A DNA stretch of 27,196 nt from the NCBI GenBank assembly GCA_964569425.1, contig CAZMVD010000049.1, forward strand, positions 1-27,196, given 5' to 3'. This stretch comes from JACQXM01 sp964569425. GTDB lineage: Bacteria > Planctomycetota > Phycisphaerae > UBA1845. Numbering within the stretch: position 1 is the first letter of the stretch; every line of letters starts with the position of its first letter. Of this stretch, positions 7,925 to 15,514 are shown in pieces. The notes under the pieces were generated by a model. That model did no database searches. It was not told where the DNA came from and was given only the letters and a program-made list of their open reading frames with translations. Both the position numbers and the translations under genes were made by a program.

Positions 7925-9841
7925 ATGTCGTTGCGCGCCAAGGTCATATGGTTCGTGCTGGGTGTATCGTTCACCTTCGCGGTGACTACCTTCCTTGTAC
8001 AGCACTACATCGTGCTCCCGGGCTTTGCGGAGGTCGAACACACCGAGGCGCAGGACGATCTTGCCCGCTGCCGCTTCGCCATCCAGCACGACGCCGAGTT
8101 TCTTTCGCACAGCGCCAACGACTATGCGTCGTGGGATGACACTTACGTATTCATCGAGAACGGCAACGAGAAGTATCAGATCGAAAACCTCATCCCCGAG
8201 ACCTTTGAAAACCTCAAGCTGGATCTCTTCGCGTTCATTCGCAAGGACGGGACCATGGTCTGGGGCGAGGTTCGCCGGGACAAGGGACAGGAATTGATCG
8301 AGGCGCCGGAGCTGCTGGCCGACCTGGCCCGCGCCGACCATCGCCTGTTGGCCCATCCTCAGACGGATTCGAAACTCTTCGGCGTCTACCGCACCCCCCT
8401 GGGCGCCATGCTCGTCGGTTCCGCGCCCATCACCACCAGCGACCGTTCGGCGCCCATCCGCGGTACGGTCGTCATGGGCCGATTCATCACCGAGGAGCTG
8501 GTCGAAGAAGTCGCGGCGCGCACCCGCGTGGCGCTCCGGCTGCATCCCGCCGACGCAGTACCCGCCGCGGCCCGCGATGCCCTGCCGCATTTGGCCGCCG
8601 ACGGGCCGGCCTGGATCGATGCCACCCTGCCCAAGGTCATGATCGGTTACGCGCTGGTTAACGACATCTATGCCCACCCTGCCTTGCTCCTTCGCGCCGA
8701 GCTGCCGCGATCCATCTCCCAGCGCGGGCGCTCCGCCGCGGCTCTGGCCGCGGGGACCAGCATCGGGGCGGGAATCGCCATGGTCCTTCTAATGTGGGTC
8801 GTGCTCTCGCGGACGATCGTCGAGCCGCTCACCCGCGTAACCCATCATGCCGTCCGCGTCGGGTCGCAGGATGACCTGCGCGCCCGCCTGAATATGACCG
8901 GGCAGGACGAAATCGGCGTGTTGGCCCGCGAGTTCGACCGCATGGTGGACCGCCTCGCCGAGTCCCGCGCCCAACTGCTCTCCGTGGCGCATCACGCCGG
9001 CATGGCCCGAGTCGCCGGCGACGTCCTGCACAACGTGGGCAACGTGCTCAACTCCGTCAATGTCTCCGCCGACGCCATCCGCGAGCAGCTCGTCCAATCC
9101 GAGGCCGGATCGCTGAAGCTCGCCGTGCAAATGCTGGCCGAGAACGAGGGAAACCTCGCCGCGTTCCTCACCGACAACGAACGCGGTCGCCGGCTCCCGG
9201 CGTTCCTCTCCGCGCTGGCCGAGCAACTCGGCTCGGAGCAGCAGCGGATGATGGAGCAGGTGCAGTCGCTCTCCCAGGCGGTCGAGCACATCCGGCAGGT
9301 GGTCGACCTGCAACAGAAGCACGCCAGCCACAGCGCGCTGATCGAATCGGTGGATCCGGCCGCCGTGGTCGAACAGGCGCTCACCATCTGCGGCGAATCA
9401 CTGTCACGCCACAACGTCGAAGTGCATCGCCGCTTCACGGACATGGGCGAAGTTCGCCTGGACAAACACCGCCTGTTGCAGGTGCTTGTCAACCTGCTGA
9501 CCAACGCCATTCAGGCGGTGAAGGAGAGCGCCCGGCCGGAACGGAACATCACACTTTACGTGGAGACAGAATCCGACGCCGACGCCGCCCGCGTGCGGTT
9601 CTGCGTGGAGGATGACGGCGTGGGGATTCCCGCGGAAAACCTGGAGCGCATCTTCGCCCTCGGGTTTACCACGCGTCGGGGTGGTCAGGGCATCGGACTG
9701 CACAGCGCCGCCAACATGGCGCGCGAAATGGGCGGAACCCTTCAGGCTTCAAGCGACGGCCCCGGCGCCGGAGCGAAGTTTGTCTTCGAAGTGCCGGTGG
9801 CGCCGCCCGTCACGGCGACGCCGGCGGAGGCGATGGCGTGA
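7925..9841 (+). CDS. CHASE4-HAMP sensor histidine kinase
   Basis: A 638-residue membrane kinase. TM1 is about residues 5-27. An extracytoplasmic CHASE4-type domain follows (about 42-187, with the 'NDYASWDDTYVFIENGN' signature), TM2 is about 271-297 and HAMP about 295-349. The dimerisation region carries the phosphoacceptor in 'LHNVGNVLNS' (His369), a variant H-box, followed by a long coiled segment to about 470. The ATP-binding domain has the N-box NLLTNAIQAV, the G1 box DDGVGI, an F box (FALGFTT) and the G2 box GGQGIGLH, all intact. The ATG at 7925 is chosen because GGGAGG (7909-7914) is 10 bp away; the ATG at 7916 has only 1 bp. Its stop overlaps the next gene (GTGA), so it should phosphorylate that regulator. 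The ligand is unknown. Confidence 0.88.
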   Translation: MSLRAKVIWFVLGVSFTFAVTTFLVQHYIVLPGFAEVEHTEAQDDLARCRFAIQHDAEFLSHSANDYASWDDTYVFIENGNEKYQIENLIPETFENLKLDLFAFIRKDGTMVWGEVRRDKGQELIEAPELLADLARADHRLLAHPQTDSKLFGVYRTPLGAMLVGSAPITTSDRSAPIRGTVVMGRFITEELVEEVAARTRVALRLHPADAVPAAARDALPHLAADGPAWIDATLPKVMIGYALVNDIYAHPALLLRAELPRSISQRGRSAAALAAGTSIGAGIAMVLLMWVVLSRTIVEPLTRVTHHAVRVGSQDDLRARLNMTGQDEIGVLAREFDRMVDRLAESRAQLLSVAHHAGMARVAGDVLHNVGNVLNSVNVSADAIREQLVQSEAGSLKLAVQMLAENEGNLAAFLTDNERGRRLPAFLSALAEQLGSEQQRMMEQVQSLSQAVEHIRQVVDLQQKHASHSALIESVDPAAVVEQALTICGESLSRHNVEVHRRFTDMGEVRLDKHRLLQVLVNLLTNAIQAVKESARPERNITLYVETESDADAARVRFCVEDDGVGIPAENLERIFALGFTTRRGGQGIGLHSAANMAREMGGTLQASSDGPGAGAKFVFEVPVAPPVTATPAEAMA

Positions 9842-11739
9842 ATCCGTCCGGATCATCGAAGCGCCGCCGCATGTTGATTATCGACGACACCGAGTCGGTG
9901 CACGCCAGTTTCCGCACGCTCTTTGAAAAACGACCGACCACGTCATCGTTTGCCGCGGCCAAGGCGGCTCTGCTGTCCGGCACACCCGGCGCCGCAATGC
10001 CGGCGGCGTCCGGCGGAGCGACCTTCGACCTCGATTTCGCCCTCCAGGGCCGCGAAGGAGTCGACAAGGCGGCGAAGGCGCGCCTGAACGGCGATCCGTA
10101 TCTCGTCGCCTTCGTGGACATGCGCATGCCGCCGGGGTGGGACGGCGCCACCACGATCAAGCACCTGTGGGAGGTGGACCCCGACATGCAGGTGGTGGTC
10201 TGCACCGCCTTCGCGGATCAACCGCTCGACCAGCTCGCCGACGAACTGGGCAACGTGCATCAGTTGCTCATCCTGAAAAAACCGTTCGACACCGTCGAGG
10301 TCAAACAGGTCGCCCTGGCCATGAGCGAAAAGCGCCTCGCGCATCAGGCAGCAACCATGCGAATGGAGGAACTGGAGCGGCTGGTGCAGGAACGCACCTC
10401 CGAGATCGAACACGCCCTGCTGCACGACAAGCTGACCGGGCTGCCCAACCGCACCTTGCTCATGGCCCGGCTGGAAGCCTGCCTTCAGCGACGCCTGCGC
10501 CACAGCGACAGCCACTTTGCCGTGCTGTTCCTCGACTTCGACCGCTTCAAACTGGTCAACGACAGCCTCGGGCACGAGCTGGGCGACTTGCTGCTCATCG
10601 AGATCGCCAATCGTCTGCGCATCAGCTTGCGCGGCGCGGACCTCCTCTGTCACGCCAGTCTGCCCTCCCGCTTTGGCGGCGACGAGTTCATCGTGCTCCT
10701 CGAAGACCTGCGCGAAGTGCGCGACGCCGGACGGGTCGCCCAGCGGCTGGTGGACACCCTCTCCGAGCCGTATACGCTGGAGAATCAGAAGCTTGTCGTG
10801 ACCGTCAGCGTCGGCGTGGCCACCAGCGACCGCGCCTATGAGCGGGCGGGCGACATGCTGCGCGACGCCGACATCGCCATGTACCGGGCCAAGGCCGCCG
10901 GCCGCGCCCGCTACGTGATGTTCGATGCCGCCATGCACGAAGAAGTCGCCGAACGCCTCTTCCTGGAAACGGCCATGCGACAGGCGGTGCGCGACGACAC
11001 CATGACCCTCCACTATCAGCCGATCGTCCGCCTGGCCGACGGTGCTTTCCACGGGTTTGAGGCGCTGGTGCGCTGGACGCTGCCCGAACGCGGCCCCATT
11101 TCCGCTTCCACTATCATCTCCATCGCCGAAGATACCGGCTTGATCCTCCCGCTGACCATTCAACTTCTGCGCCAGGCGTGTCGCCGGCTCCAGGACTGGC
11201 GCGCACGGTTTCCCGCCGCTCACCAGATGGTGATGAGCGTGAACTTCTCGCGCCGGCTTGTGCTGGATCCCGATATCGTGGACAAACTTGCCGACATCAT
11301 TACCGAGGCCGGCGTGGAACCGGGGGCCATCGTCCTGGAAATCACGGAAAGCGCCCTGCTCAACGACACGGACGCCGCGGCGCTCTTTGGACGATTGCGC
11401 CGCCTGGGTTTCTGGCTGCACCTGGACGACTTCGGCACCGGCTATTCTTCGTTGAGCTGCCTGTACACGCTGCCCTTGAGCGGATTGAAAATCGACCGCG
11501 CTTTTCTACAGAAGGCCTGTGCACACCCTGAGCAGTCGGCGGTGCTCAGCGCCATCGTCAGTATCGCGCGAGCATTGGACCTTTCCCTGGTGGTCGAAGG
11601 AGTCGAAACCACAGAGCAGATCGAACTGCTCCGATCGCTGGGCGCGGATCTGGGCCAGGGCTACCTGTTCGGCGCGCCGTGTGACGCCCAGCACGCCGAG
11701 GCGGTTTTTCACTGCCAGCCCACCCTCTGCTACACCTGA
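9838..11739 (+). CDS. REC-GGDEF-EAL response regulator (c-di-GMP synthesis/breakdown)
   Basis: A 633-residue bifunctional regulator. The REC domain is at about 11-160, with acidic pair D16/D17, phosphoacceptor D94 in FVDMRMP and a Lys in LILKKPF. It contains an unusually long insertion (about 36-85) before D94. A coiled linker leads to a GGDEF domain with intact GGDEF at 280-284; an RGAD sequence like the inhibitory site is present but separated by extra residues. The EAL domain has E408-A-L, Asn469, E501, the DDFGTGYSSL pair D530/D531, K551, E587 and Q607, all catalytic positions expected of an active phosphodiesterase. Both activities therefore look possible. The GTG start overlaps the kinase stop, which implies coupled translation and a cognate pair. 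Confidence 0.9.
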   Translation: MNPSGSSKRRRMLIIDDTESVHASFRTLFEKRPTTSSFAAAKAALLSGTPGAAMPAASGGATFDLDFALQGREGVDKAAKARLNGDPYLVAFVDMRMPPGWDGATTIKHLWEVDPDMQVVVCTAFADQPLDQLADELGNVHQLLILKKPFDTVEVKQVALAMSEKRLAHQAATMRMEELERLVQERTSEIEHALLHDKLTGLPNRTLLMARLEACLQRRLRHSDSHFAVLFLDFDRFKLVNDSLGHELGDLLLIEIANRLRISLRGADLLCHASLPSRFGGDEFIVLLEDLREVRDAGRVAQRLVDTLSEPYTLENQKLVVTVSVGVATSDRAYERAGDMLRDADIAMYRAKAAGRARYVMFDAAMHEEVAERLFLETAMRQAVRDDTMTLHYQPIVRLADGAFHGFEALVRWTLPERGPISASTIISIAEDTGLILPLTIQLLRQACRRLQDWRARFPAAHQMVMSVNFSRRLVLDPDIVDKLADIITEAGVEPGAIVLEITESALLNDTDAAALFGRLRRLGFWLHLDDFGTGYSSLSCLYTLPLSGLKIDRAFLQKACAHPEQSAVLSAIVSIARALDLSLVVEGVETTEQIELLRSLGADLGQGYLFGAPCDAQHAEAVFHCQPTLCYT

Positions 11740-11868
11740 ATCTCCACATTGCCGTGTGTAGTGGCGCAATGCTTCGCTTTGGCATATTGTTCGATCACGC
11801 GCCTCCGGGGCTTGTCCTTGTCGCCGAACGGCACATGCCGCCGGTCGTCATCCGTGCGACATGACAAA

Positions 11869-11906
11869 GCCGGCCGTCCCGAACCCCGCGGTTCGAGACG
11901 GCCGGC
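11869..11906. terminator. Long hairpin between convergent genes
   Basis: A perfect 10-bp outer stem (11869-11878 with 11897-11906), a C/A mismatch and a 6-bp inner stem enclose a 4-base loop (CCGC). It sits between the ends of the plus-strand c-di-GMP gene (11739) and the minus-strand gene ending at 11963. On the minus strand the stem is followed by TTTGT, a short T-rich tail; on the plus strand there is none. It is most likely a terminator for the minus-strand gene and a barrier to read-through from both sides. Confidence 0.7.
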
Positions 11907-11962
11907 CTGCATCTGACTGAATCGATGGTCCGGTGGGGTTCGAAGCCCGTCGGTCCCTCAAC

Positions 11963-14900
11963 TTACGGACAGGGCACCGGACAGCCCGTCTGGGCATACG
12001 TCTGGCCGAGGAACGCCAGGATGGTCCGCTGAATGTCCGTGAAGTTCAGAACACCCTGGGGCGAACAGGGGTCGATATCCATGGCTTCAAACGGAATGCC
12101 CGGCGAGAAATTCCCCTGGAAGCCCAGGATCAGAATCTGAATGTCCGTGAAGTTCACCACACCGTTGCAATCAATGTCGCCCCAGAGGCAGGTGAATGCC
12201 GAGTCCGGTGCGGAAAGGAATGCGCCGCACTCCGCCTCGACCACGTACTCGCTGCCGGGCACGATGAGTGCGCCGGTGATGATGATCGTGCCCCAGTCCA
12301 CCGGGAGCTGGAACACCGGCGTGTTGTTCAGCGTGCCGTTCGCCTGCACGTATTTCAGCAGGCACGGCCAATCAGGCGAGGTAACCCGCAAAGCCACCGG
12401 CGAAACGGAACCCGGCGGGTTGGCCGAAATGGAAAACGCCTTCGGGCCCACGCTGAGCACAGTGGGGGCCGTCGGAATGGCCACGCCCGCACACAATCCC
12501 AGATCGCAGACGTCGTCACCCGTGCAAATATCTCCGTCGTCGCATGGTGTGCCCGTCAGCTCGTAGTTGGGGTCGCACAATCCGCCGCCGTCGCAGATAT
12601 CCGGATTGTCGCACTGGTCATCGAACGGGTCGCCGCACGGCGTTCCAAACGGCTCGAAATTCGACTGGCAAATGCCCACCGGGTCACATGTATCCGGCCG
12701 GTCGCACTGGGTGGTCGTGGGGTCTCCGCAGGGCGTGCCCGTGGGTACCGGCGGGTGCTCGCAGATTCCCGCCTGGCACAGATCGAAGGTGCATTCGTTG
12801 CCCTCGTCGGTGCAGGCCAGTCCATCGGGCTTGTGATTCGGCTCGCAGAAGCCGGCGCCATCGCACGCATCGGGGCTGTCGCAGTCGCCGCTGCCGGGGT
12901 CACCGCACGGCGTGCCCTCCAGCCGCGGCGACCAGCTCGACGTGGACACATCGGGCAGGCAGATTTCGCAATCGTTGTCGGGGTTGATGTCGTCCTCGGC
13001 GTAGCACACGCCGTCGATCACGCAGTCGGCCACGGTGGAGATGTTCACCACCACGCTGCCCGCGTTGTCTTCGAACCCCGCTACGCGAATGAAATAATCG
13101 GCGCCAAACACGCCGTTGAACACAAGCGCCGCGTGCAGCCCGACGCCGCTGTCGTCGTCGCAGGCAATCTCGTTGCCACCGCACGCATCGTAAACGCTCA
13201 ACACGGAATCGTTGGACGGGGCAAACACGCTCCCCGAGGTGGTGACCAGCACCGGACCGGTGCACGACGCGTTGTACACGAACCAGATATCCCCGTTGGA
13301 ATCGGGCTGACAAGAGGCCTCGGCGTCGTCCGTCGGACTGGCCGCGGTGTTACTAAAGCCGCCGTTGACACCCTCGAATATCTGTACTGCATTGTCGCAC
13401 GTATCGTTGCACTCGGGGTCAGGTTCGCCCGAGCACACGCCATCGGCATCGCAGGTGTCGAAACCGACTCCCGGCGCGCCAGTTCCCGTGCACGGGTTGC
13501 CGTCGTCGCAAACCGTGCCTTCCGGTAACTGCGTCCAATCGCTGTCCGTCATGCCGGTGTTGCATTCCTCGCACGTGTTGGCCGGGTTACGCTGGCCCTC
13601 GCTGTAGCAGACCCCGGCAATGAGACAGTTGCCAGGATCGAGCGTGTTATCGCACATTTTCGTCAACTCGTTACAGACGTCCGTCGTGCACGGCAGGTTG
13701 TCGTTGCAGTTGCGCGGCGTTCCCCCGCCGCACACGCCTGCCGTGCAGCGCTCGCCCACCGTGCAGAACTGACCGTCGTCGCACGGCGTGTTGTTGGGCG
13801 CGTTATTGGGCTGGCAGATACCGCCGGCGGTACAGGTATCAGGATCCGTGCAGTCGTTGTCGGTCTGATCGCCGCACGGGCTGCCGGCGGGCAGCCGGTT
13901 GTTCAGGCATTGCCCTAGTCCGTTGCAACTGTCCGGTTGGTCACAGGGCGTGCTGGTCTGGTCGCCGCACGGCGTGCCCGCAGGCGCGAGATTCGTCTGG
14001 CACACCCCGGCGCCGTTACAGGTGTCCGGGGCATCGCACTGGGTACTGTTGGGGTTGCCGCAGGCGGTTCCGGCGGGCACCGGCGGATGCGTGACCACGC
14101 CCGTGTTCTCATCGCAAACGTCATCCGTGCAGGCGTTGTTGTCCGTCAACAGGACGGTGGCGCCGTTCGCCGGATTGCAGCACTGTGTGGCCGGATTGTA
14201 ATTCGGCGGGTTGGAACAGGTCTGGTTGGGATTGCAGATGTCCTGCGTGCAGGCGTTGTTGTCGTTACAATCAGCACTGGTAGCGCACGCGATGGAGATT
14301 AGCGCAGGGACGAACTCCAGCGGGCTGATGGTGAGCGCGGTAATATCAAGCAGGAAGGTGCGGTTCGGGTCGTTCAGAAAGTTCAGCGTGTAGGTGCCCT
14401 GCGCGCCGGGCGGAACGACCACGATCAATGTTGCCGAGTAATAAGCAATGCCGCCGTCCACTTTTCCGTTCAAAGTCTGCACCGCGGCCCCATACTCGTA
14501 ATCAAGGGTACCGGTGAATATCCCCGTCAGTGGTTGGTGGCCCGTGAGAATGTAATCCTGATTGGGAATGCAGAATTCACCACCTGGGCAATCTGCCGGC
14601 ACTGTACAGCGGGCGCCGTTGGGACTGGGCAGCTGCCCGACCGTACAACGATTGAGAACAAAGAACGCGCCGGCAGCGGCATTGGGCGAGGTGAGGGGCG
14701 ACAGCGCAGCGCCAGAACCACTGGTGTAGCCGCTGGAATCGAGCGTAACCTGATAAGCACCCAATTCGGGATTGCCGTCCAGGTTCGGATCCCACCCCGA
14801 AATGTAGACTTCCAGCGTGACCTGTTGGCCTCCACCCTGAAGTACAATCTCGTTGCCGTTAATGGTATGGGCTCCGGTGGCGCTCACCGGTCTCCATTCC

Positions 14901-15004
14901 AGTACAGCGGCCGGCGCCGCCGTGGTCAGGGCGACCAGCAAGCCGCAGGTCGAAACCCCAAGAATCCTTCCCTTATGCCTGTGATGTGCGGACATGGTAT
15001 CCAT
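11963..15004 (-). CDS. Secreted cysteine-repeat protein with cohesin-like and dockerin-like domains
   Basis: A 1013-residue exported protein. The signal peptide is about 1-33. Residues about 55-220 form a beta-sandwich domain that I read as cohesin-like ('LGAYQVTLDSSGYTSG', 'TYTLNFLNDPNRTF'). Cysteine-rich repeats fill 240-530 and 660-840; a recurring unit of about 32 residues reads GTPCGD..T.QCD.PDTC...G.C. A PPC-like beta domain lies at about 533-655. The shared C-terminal module is 847-1013: a beta-type domain, a dockerin-like pair (GDIDCNGVVNFTDIQ, then a Cys-containing second repeat) and terminal CPVPCP. The ATG at 15004 has GGAGG 5 bp upstream. The protein is probably surface-exposed with many disulfides, a scaffold or adhesin rather than an enzyme; no catalytic motif was seen. 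The N-terminal half resembles the gene starting at 25966. Confidence 0.82.
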   Translation of the reverse strand: MDTMSAHHRHKGRILGVSTCGLLVALTTAAPAAVLEWRPVSATGAHTINGNEIVLQGGGQQVTLEVYISGWDPNLDGNPELGAYQVTLDSSGYTSGSGAALSPLTSPNAAAGAFFVLNRCTVGQLPSPNGARCTVPADCPGGEFCIPNQDYILTGHQPLTGIFTGTLDYEYGAAVQTLNGKVDGGIAYYSATLIVVVPPGAQGTYTLNFLNDPNRTFLLDITALTISPLEFVPALISIACATSADCNDNNACTQDICNPNQTCSNPPNYNPATQCCNPANGATVLLTDNNACTDDVCDENTGVVTHPPVPAGTACGNPNSTQCDAPDTCNGAGVCQTNLAPAGTPCGDQTSTPCDQPDSCNGLGQCLNNRLPAGSPCGDQTDNDCTDPDTCTAGGICQPNNAPNNTPCDDGQFCTVGERCTAGVCGGGTPRNCNDNLPCTTDVCNELTKMCDNTLDPGNCLIAGVCYSEGQRNPANTCEECNTGMTDSDWTQLPEGTVCDDGNPCTGTGAPGVGFDTCDADGVCSGEPDPECNDTCDNAVQIFEGVNGGFSNTAASPTDDAEASCQPDSNGDIWFVYNASCTGPVLVTTSGSVFAPSNDSVLSVYDACGGNEIACDDDSGVGLHAALVFNGVFGADYFIRVAGFEDNAGSVVVNISTVADCVIDGVCYAEDDINPDNDCEICLPDVSTSSWSPRLEGTPCGDPGSGDCDSPDACDGAGFCEPNHKPDGLACTDEGNECTFDLCQAGICEHPPVPTGTPCGDPTTTQCDRPDTCDPVGICQSNFEPFGTPCGDPFDDQCDNPDICDGGGLCDPNYELTGTPCDDGDICTGDDVCDLGLCAGVAIPTAPTVLSVGPKAFSISANPPGSVSPVALRVTSPDWPCLLKYVQANGTLNNTPVFQLPVDWGTIIITGALIVPGSEYVVEAECGAFLSAPDSAFTCLWGDIDCNGVVNFTDIQILILGFQGNFSPGIPFEAMDIDPCSPQGVLNFTDIQRTILAFLGQTYAQTGCPVPCP
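12029..12156 (-). repeat. 20-bp identical direct repeat in the dockerin-like coding region
   Basis: The same 20 bases occur at 12029-12048 and 12137-12156, 108 bp apart. They encode the NFTDIQ core of the two dockerin-like repeats of the 1013-residue protein. Flanking bases differ. The identity suggests recent duplication or gene conversion of the core between the two repeats. Confidence 0.8.
12485..12919 (-). repeat. Cysteine-repeat block, C-terminal set
   Basis: This encodes residues 696-840 of the 1013-residue protein: units beginning EGTPCGD, DGLACTD, TGTPCGD, FGTPCGD and TGTPCDD, each about 28-32 residues with about five or six Cys. They follow the pattern G(T/L)(P/A)C..., ...C..PD.C...G.C, and look like the set at 13415-14287, so the two blocks probably arose by internal duplication around the PPC-like domain. 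Confidence 0.8.
13415..14287 (-). repeat. Cysteine-repeat block, N-terminal set
   Basis: This encodes residues 240-530: first two 'DNNACT.D.C' units, then AGTACGN, AGTPCGD, AGSPCGD and NNTPCDD units, and a 'CLIAGVCYSEG..NPANTCEEC' segment. That last segment has a sister copy at residues 660-682 ('CVIDGVCYAED'). The pattern is of many small disulfide-stabilised modules. Confidence 0.8.
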
Positions 15005-15514
15005 CCTTTCCTCCTGCCGCGCCGCAAGGCGCTAAACGAACGACCCGAGAGCGACAATACGGTCGCTGAACGGTCTGTGGTGAACAAATGGGGTATCCGA
15101 AAGTCCCGGGGGTAGGCACGATGCTGTGCCGGGCAGTTAATCCAAGGCGCGACCACATGGACATGGAATCGCTGCTATTCGGCGCGGACGGCAGGGTTTG
15201 ATTCATCATCTGCTCCCGCGTGCGAGCGCATGATCTGAAGAGTCGTCATCCAATGGTGCGTCGACCGGCGACTCGCGCACTTGACAACGGTGCATTCTGC
15301 CATGCAGGCGTCGGTCTTGCAAGGGCTTTCCGATCGCGCCGCGCCCCCACGCGCCTTCTGTCGACGAGGTCATAAAGCAAACCGCCGCCGATGCGCCGGA
15401 TCGGGCTGGAATCCCACGCCATCGCGAACATAAGTCCGATCCTGCAACAACAGCGCCAGACTTCAGCCGGGACCGCCTGTGGTCAGTACACTTAGATTTC
15501 AGCGCCCTGTTTCG
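15005..15514. other. Intergenic stretch, no gene seen
   Basis: These 510 bp separate two minus-strand genes. The part next to 15004 carries the GGAGG ribosome-binding site and should hold the promoter of the 1013-residue protein; I could not pick a convincing -35/-10 pair. No hairpin with a T tract was found after the stop at 15515. The gap shows that the large secreted-protein genes are probably separate transcription units. Confidence 0.5.

Noticed and set aside
9943..11421. 492-codon minus-strand frame opposite the c-di-GMP gene
   Set aside because: Composition is typical of an antisense shadow (His/Gln/Val-rich) and no start signal or domain was seen; the plus-strand gene has complete catalytic motifs.
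11933..13528. 531-codon plus-strand frame opposite the Cys-repeat protein
   Set aside because: It mirrors the repetitive coding on the other strand and contains no signal or domain; the minus frame has signal peptide, Cys repeats and dockerin-like tail.
11963..14300. Cysteine-repeat DNA as a CRISPR or satellite array
   Set aside because: The repeats are protein-level and in frame, with irregular length and diverged DNA; no fixed repeat and spacer pattern exists.
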